From Heyndrickxia ginsengihumi (GTDB taxonomy: Bacteria > Bacillota > Bacilli > Bacillales > Bacillaceae_C), in contig NZ_JAAIWK010000016.1 of the NCBI RefSeq assembly GCF_011008565.1, positions 1-64,000 on the forward strand: DNA of 64,000 nucleotides. Reading direction: 5' to 3'. The notes beneath the pieces are model-generated. The model did no database searches. It saw only the letters and a list, made by a program, of their open reading frames with translations, and was not told the DNA's origin. The stretch's first letter is position 1; each line of letters opens with the position of its first letter. Below are positions 8,673-19,052 of this stretch, piece by piece. The position numbers and the translations under genes are program-made.

Positions 8673-9959
8673 ATGTCAGCAAAATGGGAAAAACAAGAAG
8701 GTAATCAAGGCGTTCTTACAGTTGAAGTAGACGCTGAAACTGTAGAAAAAGGCTTAGACGCTGCTTTCAAAAAAGTTGTAAAACAAGTTAATGTTCCAGG
8801 ATTCCGTAAAGGTAAAATGCCGCGTGCATTTTTTGAAAAACGTTTTGGTGCAGAAGCATTATATCAAGATGCTTTAGATATTATTCTTCCAGACGCATAT
8901 GCAAAAGCTGTTGAAGAAACAGGCATTGAACCTGTTGATACTCCAAATGTTGATGTTGAACAAATGGAAAAAGGCAAAGCATTAATTTTCAAAGCAACTG
9001 TTACAGTGAAACCTGAAGTAAAATTAGGCGAATATAAAGGCTTAGAAGTTGAAAAAGTTGATACAACTGTAACTGATGAAGATGTTGAAAATGAACTAAA
9101 ATCACTTCAAGAGCGCTATGCAGAACTAGTTGTTAAAGAAGATGGAAAAGCAGAAAACGGCGACACTGTAGTAATCGACTTCGAAGGTTTCGTTGATGGT
9201 GAAGCATTTGAAGGTGGAGCTGCTGAAAACTATTCACTTGAATTAGGATCAAATAGTTTTATTCCTGGATTTGAAGAACAATTAGTAGGTGTTGCAACTG
9301 GCGAAGAAAAAGAAGTAGAAGTTACATTCCCAGAAGAATACCATGCAGCAGAGCTTGCTGGTAAACCTGCTACATTCAAAGTGAAAGTACACGAAATCAA
9401 AACAAAACAACTTCCTGAATTAGACGATGAATTCGCTAAAGATGCAGACGACGAAGTTGAAACACTTGCTGAATTAAAAGAAAAAATTAAAAAAGACTTA
9501 ACACATTCTAAAGAACATGCAGCAGAACATGCTCTTGAAGATGCTGTTGTAGCAAAAGCTGCTGAGAATGCTGAAATGGACATTCCAGAAGCAATGATCA
9601 ATACAGAAGTTAACCGCATGTTACAAGAGTTCGAACAAAACTTAGGAGCACAAGGTCTAAACCTTGAATTATACTATCAATTCTCTGGTCAAGATGAAGC
9701 AGCTCTTCGTGCACAAATGAAAGAAGATGCTGAAAAACGCGTTCGCTTCAACTTAACTCTTGAAGCTATTGCAAATGCAGAGAACTTAGAAGCTTCTGAT
9801 GAAGATGTTGAAAAAGAATTAGCTCGTATGTCTGAACTTTACAATATGAAAGTTGAAGACATTAAAAAAGCACTTGGTTCACTTGAAGGAATCAAAGGTG
9901 ACTTGAAAATTCGTAAAGCAATCGAATTTCTTGTGGAAAACAGCAAAACTGTTGCATAA
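8673..9959 (+). CDS. tig: Trigger factor
   Basis: Ribosome-associated chaperone and peptidyl-prolyl isomerase that meets nascent chains at the exit tunnel. The 428 residues hold the three expected parts: an N-terminal ribosome-binding domain with the GFRKGKMPR loop near residues 43-51 (the family signature is GFRxGxxP), an FKBP-type domain about 160-240, and a helical C-terminal chaperone domain. GGAGGGAAAGAA precedes the ATG. Codon use is biased toward common codons, as expected for an abundant protein. Followed by its own terminator. Confidence 0.97.
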   Translation: MSAKWEKQEGNQGVLTVEVDAETVEKGLDAAFKKVVKQVNVPGFRKGKMPRAFFEKRFGAEALYQDALDIILPDAYAKAVEETGIEPVDTPNVDVEQMEKGKALIFKATVTVKPEVKLGEYKGLEVEKVDTTVTDEDVENELKSLQERYAELVVKEDGKAENGDTVVIDFEGFVDGEAFEGGAAENYSLELGSNSFIPGFEEQLVGVATGEEKEVEVTFPEEYHAAELAGKPATFKVKVHEIKTKQLPELDDEFAKDADDEVETLAELKEKIKKDLTHSKEHAAEHALEDAVVAKAAENAEMDIPEAMINTEVNRMLQEFEQNLGAQGLNLELYYQFSGQDEAALRAQMKEDAEKRVRFNLTLEAIANAENLEASDEDVEKELARMSELYNMKVEDIKKALGSLEGIKGDLKIRKAIEFLVENSKTVA

Positions 9960-9970
9960 TAGATATACAG

Positions 9971-10007
9971 AAAAGCAAGGCACGGCATTCGCTCGTGTCT
10001 TGTTTTC
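9971..10007 (+). terminator. Terminator of tig
   Basis: The AAAAGCAAGGCACG arm pairs with CGTGTCTTGTTTT (one bulge, G-U pairs), then a T-rich end. Confidence 0.75.
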
Positions 10008-10179
10008 TAAAACTGTTCAATGAGCCCAGACGTTATATAAAAATACATAAAAAAAGAATATAAAGAACAATTTAGGGAAAATCTTGAATAAGTAGGATTT
10101 TTACATAAGCATGTAGAATAAAATTAAATAAATAAGCATTATCTATATAGCATAATGTTTCCTGTCCAAGATTGTTTTG

Positions 10180-10188
10180 TGTTACAAT
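10180..10188 (+). promoter_or_regulatory. Possible clpX promoter (extended -10)
   Basis: TGTTACAAT matches TGnTATAAT with one change; the -35 is weak. It lies in the 371-bp tig-clpX gap, which otherwise shows only a small inverted repeat near 10077-10106 and no ORF. Confidence 0.35.
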
Positions 10189-10330
10189 CCATATACATAA
10201 CGATTGGATGACTTTCGAAAAGAGTTTCTATGTAAGCAGGAATAGTATGGTAACGTTTCCTAGTGGTGAATTGATTGTTTGAAAAAAAGTTAGTCCATTT
10301 GTATGAAGTATATCTAAGGGGTGAAATGAA

Positions 10331-11599
10331 TTGTTTAAATTCAGCGATGAAAAGCAACAACTAAAATGTTCTTTCTGCGGTAAATCACAGGATCAAGTTC
10401 GTAAACTAGTCGCTGGTCCTGGCGTATATATATGCGATGAATGTATTGAACTTTGCACCGAAATTGTTGAAGAAGAATTCGGTACAGAAGAAGAAGTGGA
10501 ATTCAAAGATGTTCCAAAACCACAGGAAATTCGCGGCATTCTACAAGAATATGTAATTGGACAGGATCAAGCTAAAAAAGCATTGGCAGTAGCGGTTTAT
10601 AACCATTACAAACGAATCAATTCAAACAGCAAAATTGATGAAGTCGAATTAGCAAAAAGTAATATTTGTTTAATCGGTCCTACTGGTAGTGGTAAAACAT
10701 TGCTTGCGCAAACATTGGCAAGAATTTTAAATGTTCCTTTTGCAATTGCAGATGCAACATCATTGACAGAAGCTGGTTATGTTGGTGAAGATGTGGAAAA
10801 CATTCTGCTTAAATTAATTCAAGCTGCTGACTATGATGTAGAGAAAGCAGAACGCGGGATTATTTATATCGATGAAATTGATAAAATTGCCCGTAAATCT
10901 GAAAATCCTTCTATTACACGAGATGTTTCAGGTGAAGGTGTACAACAAGCATTACTGAAAATTCTTGAAGGAACGGTTGCAAGTGTTCCGCCTCAAGGAG
11001 GACGTAAGCATCCACATCAAGAATTTATTCAAATTGATACAACAAATATTCTCTTTATTTGTGGCGGTGCTTTCGATGGCATTGATCAAATTATTAAACG
11101 CCGTCTTGGCAAGAAAGTCATTGGATTTGGTCAAGATCAAAAACATGATGATTTAGATGAAAAAACACTTCTAAAACATGTATTGCCTGAAGATTTGCTT
11201 CAATTTGGGTTAATTCCAGAATTTATTGGCCGTTTGCCAGTAATTGCAAGTCTTGAACAATTAGACGAAGAAGCACTTATTCAAATTTTAACGAAACCAA
11301 AAAATGCATTAGTAAAACAATATAAGAAAATGCTTGAATTGGATAATGTTGAACTAGAATTTGAAGAAGATGCACTTCAAGAAATTGCGAAAAAGGCAAT
11401 TGAGAGAAAAACAGGTGCTCGTGGATTACGATCAATCATTGAGGGAATTATGCTCGATGTGATGTTTGATCTACCTTCGCGGGAAGATATTGAGAAGTGT
11501 ATCATCACAAAAGATTCTGTTATCAATGATGCGTTTCCAAAACTTGTTCTAAAGGATGGAACAGTCATTGAAGGCAAGGATCAAACGAAATCTGCATAA
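10331..11599 (+). CDS. clpX: ATP-dependent Clp protease ATPase subunit ClpX
   Basis: AAA+ unfoldase that feeds substrates to ClpP. The 422 residues start with a zinc-binding domain (Cys13, Cys16, Cys35, Cys38), then Walker A GPTGSGKT near residue 116, Walker B IYIDEIDK near 180, and the IGF loop that docks ClpP (VIGFGQ, about 257-262). The start is TTG, preceded by AAGGGGTG; the nearby ATG at 10326 is out of frame. Monocistronic between terminators, in the conserved tig-clpX-lonB order. Confidence 0.97.
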   Translation: MFKFSDEKQQLKCSFCGKSQDQVRKLVAGPGVYICDECIELCTEIVEEEFGTEEEVEFKDVPKPQEIRGILQEYVIGQDQAKKALAVAVYNHYKRINSNSKIDEVELAKSNICLIGPTGSGKTLLAQTLARILNVPFAIADATSLTEAGYVGEDVENILLKLIQAADYDVEKAERGIIYIDEIDKIARKSENPSITRDVSGEGVQQALLKILEGTVASVPPQGGRKHPHQEFIQIDTTNILFICGGAFDGIDQIIKRRLGKKVIGFGQDQKHDDLDEKTLLKHVLPEDLLQFGLIPEFIGRLPVIASLEQLDEEALIQILTKPKNALVKQYKKMLELDNVELEFEEDALQEIAKKAIERKTGARGLRSIIEGIMLDVMFDLPSREDIEKCIITKDSVINDAFPKLVLKDGTVIEGKDQTKSA

Positions 11600-11607
11600 G
11601 CTTTTTA

Positions 11608-11637
11608 GGAGCAGCGGCATCGCTTGCTCCTTTTTTC
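11608..11637 (+). terminator. Terminator of clpX
   Basis: GGAGCA (11608-11613) pairs with TGCTCC (11625-11630), followed by TTTTTTC. Confidence 0.8.
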
Positions 11638-11668
11638 TTCCTTGAGATCCTCATCTAATAAAAAAACA

Positions 11669-11698
11669 GTTTATTCCAAGTTTCTACTGGAGATACTA
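11669..11698 (+). promoter_or_regulatory. SigF-type promoter of lonB
   Basis: GTTTA (11669-11673), exactly 15 nt, then GGAGATACTA (11689-11698). Both elements fully fit the forespore SigF consensus GYWTA-N15-GGnrAnAnTW. Established knowledge: B. subtilis lonB is SigF-dependent. Confidence 0.72.
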
Positions 11699-11760
11699 GA
11701 AGATACTAATAAATCGTAAAACGATTAGTACATATTGAAGAGGAACTTGGAGGGTTTAGG

Positions 11761-13395
11761 ATGAGTTTGACAGGGATTGCGTTAATTATACAACTATTTT
11801 TTGGAGTCATTATTGGCCTTTACTTTTGGAACTTGCTTAAAAACCAAAAATCACAAAAAGTTACGATTGATCGTGAATCAAAAAAAGAAATGGAACAATT
11901 GCGTAAAATGCGGGAAAAATCGTTATCTGAACCATTATCAGAACGAGTTCGTCCAATGACTTTCGATGATATTGTCGGGCAGTCAGATGGAATAAAAGCG
12001 CTGCAAGCTGCTCTTTGTGGACCGAATCCACAGCATGTGATCATTTACGGGCCTCCTGGAGTCGGGAAGACAGCCGCTGCGAGATTAGTATTGGAAGAGG
12101 CAAAGAAAAATGTTAAATCACCTTTCAAACAAGATGCTGTTTTTGTAGAGTTAGATGCTACGACTGCGAGGTTTGATGAAAGAGGGATTGCTGATCCGCT
12201 CATTGGTTCTGTCCATGATCCAATTTATCAGGGAGCTGGAGCAATGGGGCAAGCAGGTATACCTCAACCGAAACAAGGGGCTGTAACAAATGCACATGGT
12301 GGAGTATTATTCATAGATGAGATTGGGGAATTACATCCAATTCAGATGAATAAGCTTTTAAAAGTGCTAGAAGATAGAAAAGTATTTCTAGAGAGCGCCT
12401 ATTATAGTTCTGAAAACCGTGATATTCCGAACCATATTCATGATATTTTTCAAAATGGTTTGCCAGCTGATTTCAGGTTAATCGGGGCAACAACAAGGAC
12501 ACCAAATGAAATTCCGGCAGCAATCCGTTCTCGTTGTATGGAAGTGTTTTTCAGAGAATTGGATCAACATGAAATTACACAAGTAGCGAAAAAGGCTGCT
12601 GAAAAAGTAAACTTAATGATTCATAAAAAAGGACTAGAGATTTTATCTTCTTACGCACGCAACGGCAGGGAAGCAGTGAACATGGTGCAAATAGCATCGG
12701 GAATTGCCATTCAAGCTGAACGCGATTTTATTTTAGATGAAGATATAGAATGGATTGTGCAATCAAGCCAGCTTTCGCCGCGATATGAGAGAACAATTTC
12801 CGAACAGTCTAAAGTTGGGTTTGTTAACGGATTAGCTGTCAGCGGTCCAAATACCGGTCTACTTCTCGAAATCGAGGTAACTGTCATTCCTGCTAAAGAA
12901 AAAGGGACGATCAATATTACCGGTATCGCTGAAGAAGAAAGTATAGGCGGACAAGGGAAATCAATTCGCAGAAAAAGTATGGCAAGAGGCTCCATTGAAA
13001 ATGTCATTACCGTTTTGCGGACAATGGGTGTTCCTGCAGATCAATATGATATTCACGTCAATTTTCCTGGTGGGATTCCAATAGATGGACCATCTGCCGG
13101 AATTGCAATGGCAACAGGCATTTATTCAGCGATCTATAAAATCCCTGTAAATCATATGATTGCGATGACGGGGGAAATCAGTATTCATGGTCAAGTAAAG
13201 CCTGTCGGCGGTGTCTATACAAAAGTAAAAGCAGCCCAACGCGCAGGAGCAAAAACAGTCATCATTCCTGCTGAAAACATGCAGTCCATGTTAAATGACA
13301 TCAAAGGAGTTACCATCATTCCAGTTCAGCAAATTGAAGAAGTGTTTGATATCGCTCTCGATGGTGAATCACGCATTAATTCTTTAAAGAGCTAA
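11761..13395 (+). CDS. lonB: Forespore Lon-like protease LonB
   Basis: Membrane-anchored ATP-dependent serine protease. The 544 residues hold an N-terminal membrane helix (about 4-24), an AAA+ domain with Walker A GPPGVGKT (97-104) and Walker B FIDEIGE near 182-188, and a C-terminal Lon proteolytic domain with the Ser445/Lys488 dyad (DGPSAG and YTKVKAA). It lacks the large N-terminal substrate domain of LonA. GGAGGG supports the ATG. The upstream SigF-type promoter suggests forespore expression during sporulation. Confidence 0.95.
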   Translation: MSLTGIALIIQLFFGVIIGLYFWNLLKNQKSQKVTIDRESKKEMEQLRKMREKSLSEPLSERVRPMTFDDIVGQSDGIKALQAALCGPNPQHVIIYGPPGVGKTAAARLVLEEAKKNVKSPFKQDAVFVELDATTARFDERGIADPLIGSVHDPIYQGAGAMGQAGIPQPKQGAVTNAHGGVLFIDEIGELHPIQMNKLLKVLEDRKVFLESAYYSSENRDIPNHIHDIFQNGLPADFRLIGATTRTPNEIPAAIRSRCMEVFFRELDQHEITQVAKKAAEKVNLMIHKKGLEILSSYARNGREAVNMVQIASGIAIQAERDFILDEDIEWIVQSSQLSPRYERTISEQSKVGFVNGLAVSGPNTGLLLEIEVTVIPAKEKGTINITGIAEEESIGGQGKSIRRKSMARGSIENVITVLRTMGVPADQYDIHVNFPGGIPIDGPSAGIAMATGIYSAIYKIPVNHMIAMTGEISIHGQVKPVGGVYTKVKAAQRAGAKTVIIPAENMQSMLNDIKGVTIIPVQQIEEVFDIALDGESRINSLKS

Positions 13396-13415
13396 AGGGG
13401 TCAGGCACCTATAAA

Positions 13416-13444
13416 TGGACACGTTTTTCTAAATAGGATAGAAT
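13416..13444 (+). promoter_or_regulatory. Promoter of lonA-ysxC
   Basis: TGGACA (13416-13421), 17 nt, TAGAAT (13439-13444), about 100 nt before the lonA start. Confidence 0.6.
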
Positions 13445-13543
13445 GATTAAATGGTTAGGTATCAAAAGACATAACAATTTTGCTTATTGAGGGTAAAGTT
13501 CAAAAATAGATATGCAAAGAATTTTAAAATGGGGGTGCTTTAT

Positions 13544-15871
13544 TTGAGTAATTCCACGTATACAGTTCCTCTTCTTCCGTTAAGAGGATTAATTGTATAT
13601 CCTACGATGGTTTTACATCTTGATGTAGGAAGAGATTATTCCGTTCAGGCGTTGGAGAAAGCAATGATGAATGACCAGATGATTTTTTTAACAACGCAAA
13701 AAGATATGAACATTGATGATCCAAAGCAAGATGATCTTTATCAAATTGGGACATTAACAAAAGTAAACCAAATGCTTAAACTACCTAACGGAACATTCCG
13801 GGTGCTCGTTGAAGGATTACAGAGAGGAAAAATTGTTCAATTTGATGATGAGGGTACGTATTTTTCAGTAGAAATTGAAGCCTATGATGACGAATCGACG
13901 ACCGTTGTAGATTCCGAAAATCGGGCATTAATGCGAATGATGCTTGATCGTTTTGAGCAATACATAAAGCTTTCGAAAAAGATATCCTCCGAGACATTTG
14001 CAACCGTCGCAGACATAGAAGAACCAGGAAGAATGGCAGATATTATCACATCGCATTTGCCGTTAAAATTAGTTCAAAAACAAGAGATTTTAGAAACGAT
14101 TGATACGAAAGAACGCATTGAGAAAATTATTCAATTAATTGCTGATGAGCAAGAGATTTTAAATCTTGAAAAAGCGATTAGTCAACGTGTGAAAAAATCG
14201 ATGGAAAGAACGCAAAAAGAGTATTATTTGCGGGAACAAATGAAGGCAATTCAGCAAGAATTAGGTGACAAAGAAGGTAAATCTGCTGAAATTCAAGATT
14301 TAAAGGAAAAAATATTAAATGCAGGCATGAGTGAACAAGTTGAGAAAACGGCTTTAAAAGAATTAGACCGTTACGAAAAAGTTCCTACTGCTTCTGCAGA
14401 AAGCTCGGTCATTCGCAATTATTTAGATTGGCTTATTTCTTTGCCATGGTCGAAAGAAACCCGTGATGATCTAGATATTTTAAAAGCGGAACGAATTTTA
14501 AATAAAGATCATTATGGCTTAGAAAAAGTAAAAGAAAGAATTCTTGAGTATTTAGCTGTACAACAATTAACGAATTCGATTAAAGGGCCAATCCTTTGTC
14601 TTGTTGGACCGCCAGGAGTCGGAAAAACAAGTTTGGCAAAATCCATTTCTAAATCGCTTGGCAGAAAATTTGTAAGAATTTCCCTTGGCGGCGTTCGTGA
14701 TGAATCTGAAATCCGCGGACATCGCAGAACATACGTCGGGGCAATGCCAGGCCGCCTTATTCAAGGAATGAAAAAAGCAGGTACGATTAATCCCGTATTT
14801 TTGTTGGATGAAATTGATAAAATGTCCAATGATTTCCGGGGAGATCCTTCTTCTGCCATGTTAGAAGTGCTAGATCCTGAACAAAATCATACGTTTAGTG
14901 ATCATTACATTGAAGAGCCTTATGACTTATCTAAAGTTTTATTTATTGCAACAGCCAATGATTTATCAACGATCCCTGGTCCATTAAGAGACCGGATGGA
15001 AATCATCTCTATTCCAGGCTATACAGAACTGGAAAAAATTGAAATTGCGAAAGCCCATCTACTTTCAAAGCAAATAAAAGAGAATGGGCTTAATGGCAAT
15101 CAATTACGTGTTCGTGATGAAGCTATCCAGCAAATTGTACGTCGCTATACACGTGAAGCCGGTGTCCGCACTCTGGAAAGAATGCTTGCAACGATTTGCC
15201 GAAAAACAGCAAAATTGATTGTCTCCGGTGAAAAAAAACGTGTAACAGTAACAGATCAAAATGTACACGAATTTTTAGGAAAGCCCATTTTCCGCTTCGG
15301 ACAAGCTGAACTAGAAGATCAAATAGGTGTTGCGACTGGTTTAGCTTATACTGTTGTTGGCGGAGATACATTACAAATTGAAGTTTCCCTTTCACCTGGA
15401 AGTGGAAAACTACTGCTGACAGGAAAACTTGGGGATGTGATGAAAGAGTCTGCCCAAACAGCGTTTAGCTACGTGCGCTCAAAGGCAGAAGAATTAAAGC
15501 TTCCTAAAAATTTCCATGAACAGTATGATGTCCATATTCATGTTCCTGAGGGAGCAGTACCAAAAGACGGTCCTTCTGCAGGCATTACCATTGCAACTGC
15601 GCTAATTTCTGCCTTAACAAAGCATGCTATTCGGAAAGAGGTTGGCATGACAGGTGAAATTACATTAAGGGGAAGAGTGTTGCCAATTGGTGGTTTAAAA
15701 GAAAAATCATTAGGCGCGCATAGAGCAGGATTAAAGAAAATTATTATACCAAAAGATAATGAAAAAGATTTAGATGATATTCCAACAAGTGTACGTGAAG
15801 ATTTAACCTTCTACCCCGTTACAAGTATGGATGAAGTCATCAACATTGCCATAGTAGGTGAGGAGAAATGA
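13544..15871 (+). CDS. lonA: ATP-dependent protease Lon (LonA)
   Basis: Cytoplasmic AAA+ protease that degrades damaged and regulatory proteins. The 775 residues comprise the LAN substrate domain (about 5-205), a coiled-coil linker, the ATPase with Walker A GPPGVGKT near 350, and the protease domain with Ser678 (KDGPSAG) and Lys721 (GGLKEK). The open frame extends to 13487, but the TTG at 13544 preceded by GGGGGTG gives the usual family length (774 in B. subtilis); the ATG at 13529 has no ribosome site. Its stop overlaps the ysxC ATG by 4 bp. Confidence 0.95.
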   Translation: MSNSTYTVPLLPLRGLIVYPTMVLHLDVGRDYSVQALEKAMMNDQMIFLTTQKDMNIDDPKQDDLYQIGTLTKVNQMLKLPNGTFRVLVEGLQRGKIVQFDDEGTYFSVEIEAYDDESTTVVDSENRALMRMMLDRFEQYIKLSKKISSETFATVADIEEPGRMADIITSHLPLKLVQKQEILETIDTKERIEKIIQLIADEQEILNLEKAISQRVKKSMERTQKEYYLREQMKAIQQELGDKEGKSAEIQDLKEKILNAGMSEQVEKTALKELDRYEKVPTASAESSVIRNYLDWLISLPWSKETRDDLDILKAERILNKDHYGLEKVKERILEYLAVQQLTNSIKGPILCLVGPPGVGKTSLAKSISKSLGRKFVRISLGGVRDESEIRGHRRTYVGAMPGRLIQGMKKAGTINPVFLLDEIDKMSNDFRGDPSSAMLEVLDPEQNHTFSDHYIEEPYDLSKVLFIATANDLSTIPGPLRDRMEIISIPGYTELEKIEIAKAHLLSKQIKENGLNGNQLRVRDEAIQQIVRRYTREAGVRTLERMLATICRKTAKLIVSGEKKRVTVTDQNVHEFLGKPIFRFGQAELEDQIGVATGLAYTVVGGDTLQIEVSLSPGSGKLLLTGKLGDVMKESAQTAFSYVRSKAEELKLPKNFHEQYDVHIHVPEGAVPKDGPSAGITIATALISALTKHAIRKEVGMTGEITLRGRVLPIGGLKEKSLGAHRAGLKKIIIPKDNEKDLDDIPTSVREDLTFYPVTSMDEVINIAIVGEEK

Positions 15872-16455
15872 AAGTTAACGAAGTGGAGCTTGTAATCAGT
15901 GCAGTTAGACAAGAACAATACCCAGATGATTACTTGCCGGAATTTGCCTTAGCAGGTAGATCAAATGTCGGAAAATCATCATTTATCAATAAAATGATTA
16001 ATCGCAAAGCACTTGCTCGGACATCATCCAAACCTGGTAAAACACAGACACTCAATTTTTATAAAATTGAGCAGCAGCTTTATTTTGTCGATGTTCCGGG
16101 ATATGGATTTGCCAAAGTCTCGAAAGTTGAACGTGAAAAATGGGGGAAAATGATTGAAACGTACATCACTTCGAGAGAGCAACTGAAAGCAGTATTATTA
16201 ATCATTGATGTGCGGCATGCGCCAACAAAAGATGATCGTCTTATGTATGATTTTCTAAAGCATTACGATATTCCGTGTATTGTAATAGCAACAAAAGCAG
16301 ATAAAATCCCTAAAGGTAAATGGGATAAACATTTAAAGATCGTCAAAGAAACGTTAAATTTAGATAAGCGGGATGAGATGATTCTATTTTCATCTGAAAC
16401 TGGTGAAGGAAAGAATCAAGCTTGGGCTGCATTGACGAAGCGAATGAATGATTAA
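15868..16455 (+). CDS. ysxC: Ribosome biogenesis GTP-binding protein YsxC/EngB
   Basis: Essential GTPase of 50S subunit assembly. The 195-residue protein has the EngB G domain: G1 GRSNVGKSS (about 30-38), G2 KPGKTQ, G3 DVPGYG, G4 TKADK, then the C-terminal G5 region. Coupled to lonA by an ATGA overlap, as in B. subtilis, so both share the upstream promoter. Followed by a bidirectional terminator. Confidence 0.96.
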   Translation: MKVNEVELVISAVRQEQYPDDYLPEFALAGRSNVGKSSFINKMINRKALARTSSKPGKTQTLNFYKIEQQLYFVDVPGYGFAKVSKVEREKWGKMIETYITSREQLKAVLLIIDVRHAPTKDDRLMYDFLKHYDIPCIVIATKADKIPKGKWDKHLKIVKETLNLDKRDEMILFSSETGEGKNQAWAALTKRMND

Positions 16456-16458
16456 TAG

Positions 16459-16503
16459 AAAAAGGACTGATCTCTGAATAATTATGAGTTCAGTCCTTTT
16501 CTC
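16459..16503 (+). terminator. Bidirectional terminator between ysxC and gpx
   Basis: AAAGGACTGA (16461-16470) pairs with TCAGTCCTTT (16490-16499), flanked by A residues on the left and T residues on the right. Confidence 0.88.
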
Positions 16504-16525
16504 TATGTACAGAATAGGCTTTTCT

Positions 16526-17005
16526 TTATAGGAGCCGTTCAATATCTTGTTTTAGTTGCTCTGGCTTTGTAGAAGGAGCAAATCGGGCAACAACTTCTCC
16601 ATTTCGATTGATTAAAAACTTTGTGAAATTCCATTTGATCGCTTTACTTCCTAATAAGCCTTTCTCTTGTTCTGTTAAATAAGTATACAGCGGGTGTGCA
16701 TTTGGTCCTTTAACATCAACTTTAGCAAATAGCGGGAAAGAGATATGATACTGAAGTGAACAAAATTGCTTTATTTCTTCGTTAGTATTAAATTCTTGAT
16801 TCATAAATTGTCCGCAAGGGAACGCCAAAATTTCAAAACCACGCTCACGATATGTATCATATAATTCTTGCAATGCTGCGTATTGAGGAGTAAATCCGCA
16901 TTTACTTGCGACATTCACAATAAGCAACACTTTTCCGGTAAATTGGCTTAAAGAAATTTCTTCTTGATCAATCGTTTTTACAGTGAAATCTGTGATTTTC
17001 GTCAT
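16526..17005 (-). CDS. Glutathione peroxidase family thiol peroxidase
   Basis: Reduces hydroperoxides, most likely with thioredoxin or bacillithiol systems. The 159-residue protein has the peroxidatic Cys in the NVASKCGFTPQY segment near residue 36 (a TGC codon, so not a selenoprotein), the FPCGQF motif near residue 63, and the KWNFTKFL motif near 124-131. The ATG comes immediately after the stop of the upstream membrane protein gene. Resembles Bacillus BsaA. The pair is inserted between ysxC and hemA and is absent from that place in B. subtilis. Confidence 0.92.
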   Translation of the reverse strand: MTKITDFTVKTIDQEEISLSQFTGKVLLIVNVASKCGFTPQYAALQELYDTYRERGFEILAFPCGQFMNQEFNTNEEIKQFCSLQYHISFPLFAKVDVKGPNAHPLYTYLTEQEKGLLGSKAIKWNFTKFLINRNGEVVARFAPSTKPEQLKQDIERLL

Positions 17006-17506
17006 TTATCTTTTCCCTTTCCCTTTTCGTTTAATAATTAATAAATAAAAGCCAATAATAACTAAAATAGCCGGCCAAAAATTCCATAGCGATGATACAT
17101 TGTTTTCAACGAGACCAAACCAGCTTAATGTTTTATCAGAGAATAACAGGACAACGGACAGCAATAAAAATAACAAACCGTACAGCAAGCCATCACCCGT
17201 TTTTTGATATCTTAGCAGAAAGCCTAGCGAAATGATCAAAATAAATATGCCAATATTGTCAGGCCATATGGCAATTTTGTGAACGATATGGAAATGGAGG
17301 CCGAAGCCGACGAGAATGACACCTGGTAAAATGGCTTCATAATCATTACCCCAATAGCCTTGTCCTAGAAATGCGAGCCCAACAATGATCAGCAAAGTCG
17401 GCCATGTAAAGTATTGTGCCATTCCTTCCAAGTGATATCGTTGTAAATAAAAATACAATCCAAACCCTATTAAAATAACAGCAGGGAAAATTTTTTGGTT
17501 CTTCAT
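17006..17506 (-). CDS. LiaF-like / DUF5668-type membrane protein
   Basis: A 166-residue protein with about five hydrophobic segments in repeated pairs (around residues 6-20, 33-50, 58-72, 82-96, 101-121, 140-160). The repeated pattern ILIGFGLYFYLQ and VILVGFGLHFHI suggests internally duplicated hairpins like those in LiaI/LiaF transmembrane regions. No LiaF C-terminal domain, so it is not LiaF itself. Forms an operon with the peroxidase gene. Function unknown; a cell-envelope role is only inferred from the family. Confidence 0.65.
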   Translation of the reverse strand: MKNQKIFPAVILIGFGLYFYLQRYHLEGMAQYFTWPTLLIIVGLAFLGQGYWGNDYEAILPGVILVGFGLHFHIVHKIAIWPDNIGIFILIISLGFLLRYQKTGDGLLYGLLFLLLSVVLLFSDKTLSWFGLVENNVSSLWNFWPAILVIIGFYLLIIKRKGKGKR

Positions 17507-17648
17507 TTTATCACTACTTTCAATCTAGTTACTTGAACATATCCAATATTTTTGGTATTTTACTTTAGTAAGGTCAATAATTTATACAAAGAAAATGAAT
17601 CATTGTTTTATTCATATCATAACACATGTAATATTTACATTTCATTTA

Positions 17649-17663
17649 TTATAATGAATATAG
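17649..17663 (+). promoter_or_regulatory. PerR-box-like operator over the hemA -10
   Basis: TTATAATGAATATAG matches the PerR consensus TTATAATnATTATAA at 12 of 14 defined positions and contains the -10 TATAAT (17650-17655). Established knowledge: the hemAXCDBL operon of B. subtilis is repressed by PerR. Confidence 0.6.
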
Positions 17664-17693
17664 ATTAGAATTGTGGGGGTGCCAAAACTCATC

Positions 17694-19037
17694 ATGAGAA
17701 CTATCGTTGTAGGGTTAAATTATCGCACGGCCCCTGTGGAAATCCGTGAACGTTTATCATTCGATGAGAATGATCTTGCTCAGGCTATGATTGCATTGAA
17801 AAAGAAAAAAAGTATTCTTGAAAATGTAATTGTTTCAACTTGCAATCGAACGGAAATTTACGCAGTCGTCGATCAAGCACATACAGGACGTTATTACATT
17901 AAAGACTTTTTATCAGAATGGTTTCAGATTGACAAAGAGGAAATTGCATCGTACTTGTTTATTTATGAACAAGATGAAGCAATTAATCATTTATGCAAGG
18001 TGATTTGCGGACTAGATTCAATGGTTATCGGGGAAACACAAATATTAGGACAAGTAAAAGATAGCTTTTTGCTCGCACAGCAGTCTCATACGACAGGAAC
18101 GATTTTTAATCGTTTATTTAAAGAGGCGATTACACTAGCGAAAAAGGCGCATTCGCAAACAGAAATTGGTGCTAATGCAGTTTCTATAAGTTATGCAGCT
18201 GTTGAACTAGCAAAGAAAATTTTTGGTAGTCTAGAAAATAAACATGTTTTGATTATTGGTGCAGGGAAAATGGGAGAACTTGCGCTGGAAAATCTTCAAG
18301 GCAGTGGCGCAACAAAAGTAACGGTTTTGAATCGGACATTTGAAAAAGCGCAAACATTAGCTGAACGTTTTCATGGACATGCAAAAACAATGAATGAGAT
18401 GCAATGTGCAATTGTTGAAGCAGATATTTTAATCAGTTCAACTTCTGCAAAAGATTATATTATCACGAAAGAAATGATGGCTGAAGTTGAAAAGATGCGC
18501 CATAATCGTCCGTTGTTCATGGTTGATATTGCTGTTCCACGTGATATTGATGCAGCGGTGGGCGAATTAGAGAGTGTATTTCTTTATGATATCGACGATT
18601 TAGAAAATATCGTCGAAGCCAATTTAGCTGAGCGTAAAAAAGCGGCTGAAAAAATTATGGTGATGATTGCGGATACGATTTCAACCTTTAATGAATGGGT
18701 GAATATGCTCGGCGTTGTACCTGTTATTACTGAATTACGTGAAAAAGCATTGGCAATTCAAGCTGAAACGATGAAAAGTATTGAACGGAAAATGCCTAAC
18801 TTAACAGAACGTGAACGAAAAGTAATAAGTAAGCATACGAAAAGTATTATTAACCAAATGTTAAAAGAACCTATTTTGCAAGCAAAAGAATTAGCAGGCC
18901 AACCAAATGCTGCTGAAAACCTCGAATTATTCAAGAAAATTTTTGGTTTGCAAGAGCCGTTTGAAACGGTGGAGGATGAAACGAAGGAAAAGAGGCCAGC
19001 AATCAGCGTTAAGATGCAGCCTTCCATTTCATCATGA
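17694..19037 (+). CDS. hemA: Glutamyl-tRNA reductase HemA
   Basis: Reduces glutamyl-tRNA(Glu) to glutamate-1-semialdehyde, the committed step of tetrapyrrole synthesis. The 447 residues have catalytic Cys50 in [10 protein letters not shown], the [17 protein letters not shown] signature near 105-121, a Rossmann motif GAGKMGEL for NADPH near 190, and a C-terminal dimerisation helix. The frame opens earlier, but the ATG at 17694, preceded by GGGGGTG, gives the family N-terminus. First gene of hemAXCDBL. Confidence 0.96.
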   Translation: MRTIVVGLNYRTAPVEIRERLSFDENDLAQAMIALKKKKSILENVIVSTCNRTEIYAVVDQAHTGRYYIKDFLSEWFQIDKEEIASYLFIYEQDEAINHLCKVICGLDSMVIGETQILGQVKDSFLLAQQSHTTGTIFNRLFKEAITLAKKAHSQTEIGANAVSISYAAVELAKKIFGSLENKHVLIIGAGKMGELALENLQGSGATKVTVLNRTFEKAQTLAERFHGHAKTMNEMQCAIVEADILISSTSAKDYIITKEMMAEVEKMRHNRPLFMVDIAVPRDIDAAVGELESVFLYDIDDLENIVEANLAERKKAAEKIMVMIADTISTFNEWVNMLGVVPVITELREKALAIQAETMKSIERKMPNLTERERKVISKHTKSIINQMLKEPILQAKELAGQPNAAENLELFKKIFGLQEPFETVEDETKEKRPAISVKMQPSISS

Positions 19038-19052
19038 GCGAGGAAATATACG

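Noticed and set aside
13396-13415. GGGGTCAGGCACC motif after lonB as a terminator or operator
   Set aside because: No second arm or T run at a useful distance; it resembles a motif scattered in Bacillaceae, but a single copy here supports no call.
16526-17005. Selenocysteine glutathione peroxidase
   Set aside because: The active-site codon is TGC, and no in-frame TGA or SECIS-like element was seen.
17006-17506. LiaF proper
   Set aside because: Lacks the C-terminal soluble LiaF domain, and no liaRS two-component genes are adjacent.
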